DNA of 25,977 nt. Source: Omnitrophica WOR_2 bacterium RIFCSPLOWO2_12_FULL_51_24. GTDB taxonomy: Bacteria; Omnitrophota; Gorgyraeia; Pluralincolimonadales; Pluralincolimonadaceae. This document shows, piece by piece, positions 7,346 to 15,795 of the stretch. The notes below the pieces were generated by a model. That model was not told the DNA's origin. It searched no databases and saw only the letters and a program-made list of their open reading frames with translations. Position 1 is the first letter of the stretch, and every line of letters starts with the position of its first letter. The stretch lies in contig MHHC01000065.1 of NCBI GenBank assembly GCA_001805885.1, positions 1 through 25,977 on the forward strand. The letters run 5' to 3'. The translations under genes and the position numbers were made by a program.

Positions 7346-10300
7346 ATGCAACACTCGCATTTCGTCCATCTTCACGTCCACACGCAATTCAGCCTGTTGG
7401 ACGGCGCCTGCAAAATACCGGAACTCATCGCATTAGCAAAAGAATATAAGATGCCGGCAGTCGCCATAACAGACCACGGCAACATGTTCGGCGCGATAGA
7501 ATTCTATTCCGAAGCGATGAAGAACGGCATAAAGCCTATAATCGGATGCGAGATCTATGTGGCGCCGGGCTCGCGTTTCGACAGGGCGACCCCGGTAAAC
7601 GAGGAGGCGTCGTATCACCTCATACTGTTAGCTAAGGATGAGGAAGGTTACCGGAACCTCATGAAACTCGTTTCGGCCGGATATTTGGAAGGTTTCTATT
7701 ACAAGCCGCGCGTAGATAAAGAACTCCTCGCTAAATATTCAAAAGGGCTTATCGCCCAGTCCGCATGCCTCCAGGGCGAGATCCCGTATCTTATCGTAAA
7801 GGGCAAATACGAGGAGGCGAAGTTAGTCGCCGCCCAGTACAAAGAGATCTTCGGAAACGGGGATTTCTATCTCGAACTGCAAAAGAACCTCATCCCGGAA
7901 CAGGAGATCGCGAATGCGGGATTATTAAAGCTGGCGAGAGAACTCGAGATCCCGCTGGTCGCCACAGGCGATGTGCACTACTTGCGGAAAAAATCGGCAC
8001 GGGCGCACGAGGGGCTGCTGTGCATCCAGACCCAAGCGACCTTAAACGACCCGGATCATATGAAATTTTCAACCGATGAGTTCTATTTCAAATCGACCGA
8101 AGACTTCAAGGAGATGTTCGAGGATGTGCCTCAGGCGATAAATTCCACGATAGAGATAGCCGAGAAATGCAACCTCGAGCTCGATTTCAACAAGACGCAC
8201 CTCCCTCAGTTTACGCCGCCCGAAGGAAAAACCCGCGAGGAGTATTTAAAGGAACTTGCCGAATCCGGGCTTAAGAAACGCTATCCCGCCGCGGATAAGG
8301 TAATAAGGGACAGGGTCGAACACGAACTTGACATCATAAAGAAGACCGGCTTTACCAGTTACTTCCTGATCGCTTGGGATTTCATCAATTACGCGAAGTC
8401 AAAGAACATCCCGGTCGGGCCGGGAAGAGGCTCAGCCGCGGGAAGTGTCGTAAGTTATCTCCTCGGCATAACAGACCTCGACCCCATAAGATATGACCTG
8501 ATCTTCGAACGGTTCCTCAACCCTGACCGCGTAAGCCTGCCGGATATAGATATTGACTTCTGTTACGAGAGGAGAGGCGAGGTCATCGACTATGTCATCC
8601 AGAAATATTCCAAGGAGAATGTCGCGCAGGTCATAACTTTCGGGACGATGCAGGCGCGCGCCGCTATAAGGGACGTCGGGCGGGTCATGGGAGTTAGCTA
8701 CGGCGACGTCGACCGTATTGCCAAACTCGTACCTCAGGAACTCGACATAACGCTTGAAAGGGCTCTAAAGTTAGAGCCGGAGTTGCGGAATCTATATAAG
8801 AATGACCCGCAGGTAAGACAACTTATCAATGTTTCAATGGAAGTCGAAGGGCTTACGCGCCACGCCTCCACCCATGCGGCGGGAGTCGTTATATCCGACC
8901 GTCCGCTGACTGATTATATCCCGCTATTTAAGACCGGAGACGGATTGATCTCGACAGGCTACGAGATGAAGTCACTCGAAAAGATAGGCCTCCTGAAGAT
9001 GGACTTCCTGGGCCTGCGCACGCTTACGGTCATCGACGAGACCGTGAAGATAATAAAGAGGACGAAGGGCGTCGCGATCGATTTCAGCGACATGCCTCTT
9101 GATGACCCCAAGACATACGAGCTCCTCTCAAACGCTGAATCGCTCGGGATATTCCAGCTTGAAAGTTCCGGGATGCGCGATATCCTCAGGAAACTGAAGC
9201 CGACAAATTTTGAAGATATAATCGCTATCCTGGCGCTTTACCGGCCCGGGCCTATCGGTACGGGGATGGTCGAAGACTTCATAAAGAGAAAACACGGGCT
9301 CGCGCCGATAAAATACGACCATAAGCTGCTCGAACCGATCCTCAAGGAGACCTACGGCACGATAGTCTATCAGGAACAGGTAATGCGCATCGTATCCGAC
9401 CTGGCCGGATTCACGATGTCGCAAGCCGATTCGCTGCGCCGCGCCATGGGCAAGAAGATCCCCGAGGAGATGGAACAGGCGAAATCGAAATTCCTCGAAG
9501 GCGCGATAAAGAAAGGCATAGACAGGCGGACTTCAGAGAAGATATTTAATTTCATAGAGTATTTCGCGGGTTACGGATTCAATAAGTCACATTCAACCGC
9601 TTACGCGCTTATCTCTTACCGCACCGCTTATCTCAAAGCGAATTATCCCGTCGAATTCATGACGGCGCTCATGACCTCTGAACGCGATAATATCGATAAA
9701 GTCGCGTTTTACATCGAAGAGTCGGAGAGGATGGGAATACAGATCCTGCCTCCGAACATAAATGAGAGTTTCTCTAAATTCACGGTAGCAGGCAACGCCA
9801 TAAGGTTCGGCTTGAGCGCGGTAAAAAATGTCGGGCAGGGGGCGATCGATTCGATAGTCACGGCAAGGAATGCGGGCGAAAATTTCAAGAACCTCTACGA
9901 CTTCTGCGAACGCGTCGACCTCAGGCTAACAAACAGGAAAGTCCTCGAAAGCCTCATAAAGTGCGGCGCGTTTGACGATTTCAAGCTTTACAGGTCGCAG
10001 CTTATGGTGCTCGTGGACGACTGCCTGGAACGCGGCGCGAACTTTCATAGGGAGCGCCTGAGCGGACAATCTACTTTCTTCGAGGAATTCGGCGCACACA
10101 CAAAAGGCCATACCAGCAGGCACCACGAGATACCGAAGATACCGGAATGGCACGAGAGTCAGCTTCTGGCTTTCGAAAAGGAGATGCTGGGATTTTATAT
10201 AACAGGCCATCCTCTCGCGAAATACGAAAAACTTATAAAGGCATATTCCACATGCCAGGTCAAAGACCTCGGAAAGAGAAGGATGGATGAGGAAGTGAAC

Positions 10301-10789
10301 GTCGGCGGGATAATATCAAAGCTTAAATTCACCATCACAAAAGCGAAGAGCGAGAAGATGGCTATAATGAGTATCGAGGACTTGACCGGTGAAGTGGAAG
10401 TCCTTGTCTTCCCAAAGGCATTCGCAAATACCGAGAAATTCATCAGAAAGGACGCCATAGTCTGCGTTAAGGGAAAAATCAACCTCAGGGAGGACCGGCC
10501 GAAGATAATGGCGAACGATATAATGCCCCTCGAGGAACTGCAACGGAAATATACACAGGCACTTATCATAAGTTTAAATACCGGGATTGACGATCTGGCC
10601 CTCACTAAATTGAAGACCGTCCTGGAATCCCATCCAGGGACCGCCCCGGTATACCTGCACTTCAAGATGTCCGATGGAAAACAGTTTGAGATATCAGTGG
10701 AGGAAAAATTGAAGGTCGAACCGTCGGATTCCCTCACCTTAGATATCGAGAGGCTTCTAGGGGAAGGGGTCGTTTCGTTCAAGACCTGA
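7346..10789 (+). CDS. dnaE: DNA polymerase III alpha subunit (DnaE)
   Basis: This is the catalytic subunit of the replicative polymerase, family C, 1147 residues. The order is PHP domain (about 1-270), palm and fingers, helix-hairpin-helix, then an OB-fold near residues 985-1060 (VNVGGIISKLKFTITKA). Catalytic aspartates are Asp402 and Asp404 in PDIDIDF and Asp553 in KMDFLGL. GPGRGSAAGSVVSYLLG forms the nucleotide-binding loop. The PHP metal-site residues that E. coli DnaE has lost appear intact here: HLHVH, TDHGN, GCEIY and GDVHY. A short AGGGG (about 5 bp upstream) serves as ribosome site. It starts 20 bp after guaA and may be co-transcribed with it. The following 97-bp gap has a small CCTGAC/GTCAGG hairpin at 10785-10800 but no convincing terminator. 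Confidence 0.97.
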   Translation: MQHSHFVHLHVHTQFSLLDGACKIPELIALAKEYKMPAVAITDHGNMFGAIEFYSEAMKNGIKPIIGCEIYVAPGSRFDRATPVNEEASYHLILLAKDEEGYRNLMKLVSAGYLEGFYYKPRVDKELLAKYSKGLIAQSACLQGEIPYLIVKGKYEEAKLVAAQYKEIFGNGDFYLELQKNLIPEQEIANAGLLKLARELEIPLVATGDVHYLRKKSARAHEGLLCIQTQATLNDPDHMKFSTDEFYFKSTEDFKEMFEDVPQAINSTIEIAEKCNLELDFNKTHLPQFTPPEGKTREEYLKELAESGLKKRYPAADKVIRDRVEHELDIIKKTGFTSYFLIAWDFINYAKSKNIPVGPGRGSAAGSVVSYLLGITDLDPIRYDLIFERFLNPDRVSLPDIDIDFCYERRGEVIDYVIQKYSKENVAQVITFGTMQARAAIRDVGRVMGVSYGDVDRIAKLVPQELDITLERALKLEPELRNLYKNDPQVRQLINVSMEVEGLTRHASTHAAGVVISDRPLTDYIPLFKTGDGLISTGYEMKSLEKIGLLKMDFLGLRTLTVIDETVKIIKRTKGVAIDFSDMPLDDPKTYELLSNAESLGIFQLESSGMRDILRKLKPTNFEDIIAILALYRPGPIGTGMVEDFIKRKHGLAPIKYDHKLLEPILKETYGTIVYQEQVMRIVSDLAGFTMSQADSLRRAMGKKIPEEMEQAKSKFLEGAIKKGIDRRTSEKIFNFIEYFAGYGFNKSHSTAYALISYRTAYLKANYPVEFMTALMTSERDNIDKVAFYIEESERMGIQILPPNINESFSKFTVAGNAIRFGLSAVKNVGQGAIDSIVTARNAGENFKNLYDFCERVDLRLTNRKVLESLIKCGAFDDFKLYRSQLMVLVDDCLERGANFHRERLSGQSTFFEEFGAHTKGHTSRHHEIPKIPEWHESQLLAFEKEMLGFYITGHPLAKYEKLIKAYSTCQVKDLGKRRMDEEVNVGGIISKLKFTITKAKSEKMAIMSIEDLTGEVEVLVFPKAFANTEKFIRKDAIVCVKGKINLREDRPKIMANDIMPLEELQRKYTQALIISLNTGIDDLALTKLKTVLESHPGTAPVYLHFKMSDGKQFEISVEEKLKVEPSDSLTLDIERLLGEGVVSFKT

Positions 10790-10815
10790 CTAGCGTCAGG
10801 CAGGCGTAGTTTTTC

Positions 10816-10842
10816 TTGACAAGCCCCGCCAAAAGTGATAAT
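10816..10842 (+). promoter_or_regulatory. candidate promoter of the HU-type gene
   Basis: A perfect TTGACA (10816-10821) follows a T-rich run. GATAAT (10837-10842) lies 15 bp on, or TAATTT 17 bp on. A TATAAT at 10851-10856 has no -35 partner at normal spacing. The -35 box is clear; the -10 box is not fixed. Confidence 0.5.
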
Positions 10843-10886
10843 TTACTAACTATAATGAATATAACAATTTACGTCAGGAGGGAAGA

Positions 10887-11159
10887 ATGACAAAGAAGGA
10901 GATTGTACTGCAGATAGCCGGCGAGTCCGGCCTGAAACAAGTCGATATCAAACTTGTAGTCCAGCGCACCCTCGACATCATAGTCGAAGCTTTGGCGGCC
11001 GCCGAGACAGTTGAGCTGAGGAATTTCGGGATATTTAAGGTCAAATCCCGCCGCGGGAGGACAGGCAGGAACCCGCGGACCGGTGTTACCGTCCCAGTTC
11101 CACCTAAGAGGGTAGCGGTTTTCAAGCCGGGACTGATAATGAAGCAGAAGGTTAAATAA
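10887..11159 (+). CDS. HU/IHF-family DNA-binding protein
   Basis: Proteins of this family are small dimers that bend DNA and help organise the nucleoid. The 90-residue length is typical. It has an N-terminal helical pair (MTKKEIVLQIAGESGLKQ), the VELRNFGIFKVKSRRGRTGRNP hinge with the arm signature GRNPRTG, and a C-terminal lysine-rich end (KPGLIMKQKVK). A strong Shine-Dalgarno sequence (AGGAGG, 10877-10882) precedes the ATG. It looks like a single-gene unit with its own promoter upstream and a hairpin directly at its stop codon. HU cannot be told from IHF subunits by eye, so no gene symbol is given. Confidence 0.93.
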   Translation: MTKKEIVLQIAGESGLKQVDIKLVVQRTLDIIVEALAAAETVELRNFGIFKVKSRRGRTGRNPRTGVTVPVPPKRVAVFKPGLIMKQKVK

Positions 11160-11183
11160 TCCGCCTCTACGCGCCGGCGGATT
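11158..11183 (+). terminator. terminator of the HU-type gene
   Basis: AATCCGCC (11158-11165) pairs with GGCGGATT (11176-11183) across a 10-nt loop, followed by TTT then AAACC. The stem starts within the stop codon of the HU gene. The short T run makes it only partly canonical, and hisS begins 21 bp later with no visible promoter, so read-through may be normal. Confidence 0.65.
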
Positions 11184-11204
11184 TTAAACCTACCTATTAT
11201 TTCC

Positions 11205-12470
11205 ATGAAAGAACAATTAAAGGCATTGCGGGGGACTAAAGACCTCCTGCCCAAAGAGGCGAGATTATGGACGATCCTGGAAGAAAAAGCCAGGGCCGTC
11301 TTAAATTCGTTCGCCTATAGCGAGATACGCACGCCCATAATCGAAGAGTCGACCCTGTTCGTGAAGTCCTTGGGACAAGGGACTGACATCGTAGAGAAAC
11401 AGATGTTCACCTTCCTGGACAGGGGCGAGCGTTCCATCACGTTACGGCCTGAGTCGACCGCCTCAGTGGTCAGGGCTTACCTTGAGAATAGTTTGGAGAA
11501 TGAGATGGGTTTTGCCAAGCTCTTTTATATGGGCCCCATGTTCAGGGCCGAGAGGCCGCAGGCCGGAAGGATGCGCCAATTTCACCAGATAGGCGTAGAA
11601 GCGATCGGGTCATACAGCCCCTACCTTGACGCGGAAGTCATAGCCCTTTTGGCCGCGTTATTGGATTCATTCAATATCATAAACTACGGAATAAAATTAA
11701 ACACGTTGGGCTGCGTTAAGGACAAAGAGGCGTTTGCGAACGGGTTACGCCAGGCGATCGGCCCCCGCATAAAAGATCTTTGCGAGGATTGCAAGGTCCG
11801 TTACGAAAAAAATATACTGCGGGTTTTAGACTGCAAGGTCGATGCCTGCAGGAACGAAATAAAAAAAATATTTAAAGGAACTGAAGAATATCTCTGCGCC
11901 GACTGTCTGACTCATTTCGAGACGGTTAAGAAAGCTCTTGAAGGCCTTAAGATAAATTACAAAGTAGAGCCGTATCTGGTAAGAGGGCTCGACTATTACA
12001 CCAGGACGACTTTCGAAGTGGTCCACGCAAAACTCGGCGCTCAGGACGCTATCGGCGCCGGCGGAAGATACGACAACCTCGTCGCTGACCTCGGCGGGCC
12101 TGCGAAAGGCGCGTGCGGCTTCGCTATCGGAATGGAGCGGGCCATTATGGCCATTCAGGATATCCCGGAGCTCGACGGAGGGTTAAGCCTCTATATCGCC
12201 ACGATGGGAGAAGAGGCATATGAATTAGGACTCTCCCTGGTGATGGCCTTGCGCGGGCAGGGCATCTCCGCCGAAGCAGATTTCGAAGGCAAATCGCTCA
12301 AGGCGCAGATGCGCACTGCGGATAAGCTCGGCGCAAAATACGTCGCGATCATAGGCGAGGATGAGATCAAAAATCATTCGATAACTCTCAGGAATATGGG
12401 GACAAAGGAACAGAGCGTGATACCCGAGCGTAATTTCGTCACGGAAATGGAAAGGATATTGATAAAATAA
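11205..12470 (+). CDS. hisS: histidyl-tRNA synthetase
   Basis: HisS charges tRNA-His and belongs to class II synthetases. The 421-residue product shows motif 1 around RTPIIEESTLF and the motif 2 region RPESTASVVRAY with FRAERPQAGRMRQFHQIG. It also has the histidine-specific GLDYYTRTTFEV and GAGGRYDNL motifs, and a C-terminal anticodon-binding domain (from about 330, LYIATMGEEAYELG onward). Length and N terminus (LKALRGTKDLLP) fit the family, so the ATG at 11205 is likely right. No Shine-Dalgarno sequence precedes it (the 15 bases before are TACCTATTATTTCC-like). Its stop codon abuts a minigene and then aspS; hisS and aspS are neighbours in many bacteria. Confidence 0.96.
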   Translation: MKEQLKALRGTKDLLPKEARLWTILEEKARAVLNSFAYSEIRTPIIEESTLFVKSLGQGTDIVEKQMFTFLDRGERSITLRPESTASVVRAYLENSLENEMGFAKLFYMGPMFRAERPQAGRMRQFHQIGVEAIGSYSPYLDAEVIALLAALLDSFNIINYGIKLNTLGCVKDKEAFANGLRQAIGPRIKDLCEDCKVRYEKNILRVLDCKVDACRNEIKKIFKGTEEYLCADCLTHFETVKKALEGLKINYKVEPYLVRGLDYYTRTTFEVVHAKLGAQDAIGAGGRYDNLVADLGGPAKGACGFAIGMERAIMAIQDIPELDGGLSLYIATMGEEAYELGLSLVMALRGQGISAEADFEGKSLKAQMRTADKLGAKYVAIIGEDEIKNHSITLRNMGTKEQSVIPERNFVTEMERILIK

Positions 12471-12501
12471 ATGCTTAGGATATCAATAAAATAAATGCTT
12501 A
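12454..12501 (+). repeat. 24-bp tandem duplication at the hisS/aspS junction
   Basis: Two adjacent 24-bp copies, 12454-12477 and 12478-12501, differ at only two bases (TG versus CA at the seventh and eighth positions). Each contains a stop codon followed by ATGCTTA. Copy one holds the hisS stop and a first ATG; copy two holds a stop and the real aspS start. GGA after copy two starts a third partial copy. Confidence 0.9.
12471..12494 (+). CDS. possible 7-codon minigene before aspS (MLRISIK)
   Basis: An ATG that directly follows the hisS TAA opens a frame reading MLRISIK and a TAA stop that directly abuts the aspS ATG. Its first three codons equal those of aspS (MLR), because the tandem duplication copied the aspS start. 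It is in the same frame as both hisS and aspS. Whether it is translated, or only a fossil of the duplication, cannot be told; a role in coupling aspS to hisS translation is possible. Confidence 0.35.
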   Translation: MLRISIK

Positions 12502-14282
12502 GGACGCACACCTGCGGTGAATTGACAGCAAAAGATCTGGGAAAGAAGGTGATCCTGGCCGGGTGGGTCCATAGAAGGCGCGACCACGGCGGCCTTATCT
12601 TCATAGACCTGCGAGACAGATACGGCCTGACGCAGATCGTATTCAATCCCGCAAAATCCAAAGAACTTCACGACGCGGCCGAGGCGCTCCGCGGCGAATA
12701 TGTGATCATGGTCGAGGGCGAAGCCTCCCAAAGGCCGAAGGGTACCGAGAATCCTAAGTTAAAGACCGGAGAGATAGAGATAATAGCTTCAAAACTTACG
12801 ATACTAAACGTCGCGCAGACACCGCCGTTCGAGATAGAAGACGACAGCCAGATATCCGAGGAACTAAGGTTCACTTACAGGTTTGTCGACCTCAGGCGCA
12901 AATCCGCAAGGGACAAACTCATAATAAGGCATAAGGTCTGCCATATAACAAGGAATTTCCTTGAGGGCGAAGGATTTATCGAAGTTGAGACGCCCATACT
13001 TACAAAATCTACCCCGGAAGGGGCCAGGGATTATCTTGTGCCGAGCAGGATTAATCACGGGAAGTTTTACGCGCTGCCACAGTCCCCTCAATTGTTCAAA
13101 CAGATATTGATGGTCGCCGGGATGGACAGGTATTTCCAGATAGCCAAATGTTTCAGGGATGAGGACCTTCGCGCGGACAGGCAGCCGGAGTTCACACAGC
13201 TTGATATCGAGATGTCGTTTGTGGATGTCGATGACGTGCTCGACCTTACCGAGCGCCTTATAAAGGCGATATTCAAAGAAGGTATAGGCGTAGACCTAAA
13301 AACACCATTTCCGAGGATAAAATATCGCGAAGCCATAGAAAGGTTCGGAACAGATAAGCCTGATACAAGGTTCGGCATGGAACTGGTCGACCTAACCGAT
13401 ACCCTGAAGGGCGGACAATTCCTAACCTTCGAGAAGGTCGTCGCCGGCGGCGGCATAATAAAAGCGTTGAACCTGAAAGGCAAGGCTGATATCTCAAGGA
13501 GCGAGATAGATGGCCTTACGGAGCTGGCGATAAAACTCGGCGCCAAAGGGCTCGCATATTTTAAGGTGGCCGACGGGACGGTCGACTGCCCGATCGCGAA
13601 ATTTTTCGACGACGGCCGCGTGAAGGCGATGATCAAAAAGATGGACGCCGCGAAAGGCGATATGATCCTCGCGGTCGCAGACAAAAAAGAAGTGACAAAC
13701 GAACTCCTCGCGCTTTTCAGGGTCGCCCTTGCGGAAAAATATAACCTCATAGATAAAAACAGGTTCGATTTCCTGTGGATCGTGGAATTCCCGTGGTTCA
13801 AATACAATGACGAGGAGAAACACTGGGAAGCCGAGCATCATCCCTTCACGGCTCCTTATGAGGAGGATATTCTGCTGATCGAGACGGATCCCGAGAAGGT
13901 CAGGGCGAAGGCCTATGACCTCGTATTAAACGGCGTAGAGATCAGCTCAGGCTCCATAAGGATCCATGACAAAGAGACACAGTCGAAGATATTCAAGTCG
14001 ATAGGCCTGAGCGAAGAGGAAGTAAAGTCGAGGTTCGGTTTTCTTCTTGAGGCGTTCTCCTATGGAGCTCCGCCTCACGGCGGAATAGCGCCCGGCCTGG
14101 ACAGATTGATCGCCATGATGACCGGATCGGAAAGTATCAGGGATGTAATAGCGTTCCCGAAGACGCAGAAAGCCGTCTGTTCCATGACCGGCGCGCCGTC
14201 GGACGTATCGGAAAAACAATTGAAGGAATTGGGACTAAGCCTAAAGGGTGGTCCTTCCCAATCCACTAAGGGAAGGGACTAA
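12495..14282 (+). CDS. aspS: aspartyl-tRNA synthetase, probably non-discriminating
   Basis: AspS charges tRNA-Asp, and in bacteria without AsnRS also tRNA-Asn. The 595-residue bacterial-type enzyme has an N-terminal OB-fold anticodon domain, motif 2 (FRDEDLRADRQPEFTQLDIEMSF region), the inserted GAD domain (about 290-430), and motif 3 ending GGIAPGLDRL. His31 (in RRRDHGG) and Gly83 (in RPKGTENP) match the residues that mark non-discriminating AspRS, where E. coli has Leu and Lys. This predicts mischarging of tRNA-Asn and repair by a GatCAB amidotransferase. The ATG at 12495 is chosen because the family begins near the cysteine-rich CGEL segment. The last 17 or so residues are low in conservation and may come from a local sequence duplication. 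Confidence 0.96.
   Translation: MLRTHTCGELTAKDLGKKVILAGWVHRRRDHGGLIFIDLRDRYGLTQIVFNPAKSKELHDAAEALRGEYVIMVEGEASQRPKGTENPKLKTGEIEIIASKLTILNVAQTPPFEIEDDSQISEELRFTYRFVDLRRKSARDKLIIRHKVCHITRNFLEGEGFIEVETPILTKSTPEGARDYLVPSRINHGKFYALPQSPQLFKQILMVAGMDRYFQIAKCFRDEDLRADRQPEFTQLDIEMSFVDVDDVLDLTERLIKAIFKEGIGVDLKTPFPRIKYREAIERFGTDKPDTRFGMELVDLTDTLKGGQFLTFEKVVAGGGIIKALNLKGKADISRSEIDGLTELAIKLGAKGLAYFKVADGTVDCPIAKFFDDGRVKAMIKKMDAAKGDMILAVADKKEVTNELLALFRVALAEKYNLIDKNRFDFLWIVEFPWFKYNDEEKHWEAEHHPFTAPYEEDILLIETDPEKVRAKAYDLVLNGVEISSGSIRIHDKETQSKIFKSIGLSEEEVKSRFGFLLEAFSYGAPPHGGIAPGLDRLIAMMTGSESIRDVIAFPKTQKAVCSMTGAPSDVSEKQLKELGLSLKGGPSQSTKGRD
14251..14279 (+). other. hairpin inside the 3' end of aspS
   Basis: GTCCTTCCC (14251-14259) pairs with GGGAAGGGAC (14270-14279) with one bulged G and a 10-nt loop, ending just before the stop codon. 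No T run follows (the next bases are TAAACCTAAAAAATAAGG), so it is not a canonical intrinsic terminator. GGGACTAAGCCTAAA (14231-14245) recurs as GGGACTAAACCTAAA from 14275, so part of the hairpin region is flanked by a direct repeat. Confidence 0.4.
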
Positions 14283-14306
14283 ACCTAAAAAATAAGGAGG
14301 GGAGGC

Positions 14307-14837
14307 ATGAAGAAGTTGTTAGTGTTTTTGGCGTTAGCGGTAATGAGCACGGTTTTGACGGGATGCTCGGTCACGACCAAGATGGTGACCAGAGAAAGGG
14401 TCGATCAGGACTTAACCGGCACTTCGGGTAACCGCGGTTATCTCGTCGGGACACCGCCCGCGGTCGGAGAAAGAAATCCCAACAAGACCTATATGGAGGT
14501 CCAGGTAGAGGTTCCCGCAATAGAAAAAGAGAACAGGGTACCTAAAAAAGTTGAAGAGACGGCCGAACCTGTGACGAACTTTGATACCGCGCCTTCCGAG
14601 CAGCCTGTCGTGGAAAAAGTCGAGGCCGGCGAAGAGTTCACCGACTATAAAGTCCAGAAGGGTGAGACCCTCCAGAAGATCTCAATGAAGTTGTTCGGAA
14701 CGACAAAGAAATGGAAGAAACTCTTCGACCTGAATAAGGATATGCTTAAATCGCCTGATAAGATCCGCCCTGGTATGGTCATCAAAGTACCTAAGGCGGG
14801 GCCGGCGAAAATCAAAGGAAACGAATATACAAAATAA
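14307..14837 (+). CDS. LysM-domain lipoprotein
   Basis: LysM domains bind the glycan of peptidoglycan, so this is probably a cell-wall-anchored envelope lipoprotein. The 176-residue product has a signal peptide with lipobox LTGC (Cys20). A low-complexity, Pro/Glu/Val-rich linker follows (about 55-108). A single C-terminal LysM domain covers about 112-163 (FTDYKVQKGETLQKISMKLF through IRPGMVIKVPK). The rather large mid-domain insertion TTKKWKKLFDLNKDMLKSPDK is normal for the LysM variant with the second helix. A strong AAGGAGGGG ribosome site (14292-14300) precedes the ATG. It starts 25 bp after aspS and ends 6 bp before phoH, so it probably heads or joins the phoH transcript. No catalytic domain is seen. 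Confidence 0.9.
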   Translation: MKKLLVFLALAVMSTVLTGCSVTTKMVTRERVDQDLTGTSGNRGYLVGTPPAVGERNPNKTYMEVQVEVPAIEKENRVPKKVEETAEPVTNFDTAPSEQPVVEKVEAGEEFTDYKVQKGETLQKISMKLFGTTKKWKKLFDLNKDMLKSPDKIRPGMVIKVPKAGPAKIKGNEYTK

Positions 14838-14843
14838 TAGTCT

Positions 14844-15794
14844 ATGGATAAGACTTTCAAGCTTTTAAGCGATGAGGAGGCCCGTGTCCTTTTCGGCCGT
14901 CACGATGAGAATCTCAAGGCGATGGAGCGGGAGTTTGAGGTAAAGATCACCGCGCGCGGCGAGAATCTCACAATAGGCGGCGACGGGAAAAATGTCGAGA
15001 AGGCCGCGCGGTTATTTGAACAACTCCTGGACATAATCAGGATGGGACGGCCCGTGCATCAGCACGAGGTCCTTTACGCCATAAAAGCCCTGCATAACAG
15101 TTCCGTCCTGGACCTCCACTCTATCTATCTCGATAAGATAGAGATAATGTCCAAGAAACAATTCGTGACCCCTAAGACAGCCGGCCAGAAGGCCTATGTC
15201 GACGCGATAAGGCAATTCGATATCGTCTTTGGCATCGGGCCCGCAGGCACCGGTAAGACGTATCTGGCTATGGCGATGGCGATAAACGCTTTAAAACTCG
15301 GCCATGTGAGCCGCATCGTCCTTACCCGGCCCGCGGTCGAGGCCGGAGAAAGCCTTGGCTTTCTTCCGGGTGATATAGAGGAGAAAGTTTCGCCATACCT
15401 CCGTCCTCTTTATGACGCGCTTTATGAGATGATGGACCTCGATAAAGTCGAAAGGTTCCTGGGGAGAGGGGTAATAGAAGTAGCCCCGCTTGCCTTCATG
15501 CGCGGCCGGACTTTGAACGATTCCTTCATAATCCTTGATGAGGCGCAGAACGCGACTGCCGAACAGATGAAGATGTTTTTAACGAGGCTCGGTTTCGACT
15601 CAAAGACGGTAATAACCGGCGACCTCACGCAAAGCGATCTCCCGGGAGGAAAGGCGGTCGGGCTCCTGCAGGCGCAGGAAGTCCTTAAGGAAATTGAGGG
15701 AATTAAGTTCACATATTTTACCGGCGACGATGTCGTCCGCCACGAATTGGTACAGGATATCATAAGGGCATACGAGAAATATAACGGCAAATAA
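14844..15794 (+). CDS. phoH: PhoH-like ATPase
   Basis: PhoH proteins are P-loop NTPases related to the SF1 helicase core, commonly linked to RNA metabolism; their exact role is not settled. The 316-residue length is usual. The N-terminal ~100 residues contain the KH-like segment (NLTIGGDGKNVEKAARLFEQL). The ATPase domain has Walker A GPAGTGKT (132-139) and Walker B IILDEAQN with Asp232-Glu233. Motif GDLTQSDLP lies further downstream. The conserved end ATYKYNGK-like EKYNGK is present. It is followed by 7TM-HD and ybeY, the same order as in Bacillus. No Shine-Dalgarno sequence is visible at the ATG (14844), which lies 6 bp after the LysM gene stop. Confidence 0.95.
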   Translation: MDKTFKLLSDEEARVLFGRHDENLKAMEREFEVKITARGENLTIGGDGKNVEKAARLFEQLLDIIRMGRPVHQHEVLYAIKALHNSSVLDLHSIYLDKIEIMSKKQFVTPKTAGQKAYVDAIRQFDIVFGIGPAGTGKTYLAMAMAINALKLGHVSRIVLTRPAVEAGESLGFLPGDIEEKVSPYLRPLYDALYEMMDLDKVERFLGRGVIEVAPLAFMRGRTLNDSFIILDEAQNATAEQMKMFLTRLGFDSKTVITGDLTQSDLPGGKAVGLLQAQEVLKEIEGIKFTYFTGDDVVRHELVQDIIRAYEKYNGK

Positions 15795-15795
15795 G

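Noticed and set aside
7765..8079. Second forward frame inside dnaE (104 codons)
   Set aside because: Out of frame within the conserved DnaE PHP region, Arg/Gly-rich, no start signal; a shadow frame.
10785..10814. Terminator after dnaE (CCTGAC/GTCAGG hairpin)
   Set aside because: Only six pairs, overlapping the stop codon, with the T run ten bases away from the stem; not convincing as an intrinsic terminator.
10851..10856. Perfect TATAAT before the HU gene as -10 box
   Set aside because: The TTGACA is 29 bp upstream, too far for one promoter, and no other -35 fits.
13088..13807. Reverse-strand 239-codon open frame opposite aspS
   Set aside because: Antisense to the GAD domain of a clear aspS, with a biased Ser/Phe-rich translation typical of shadow frames.
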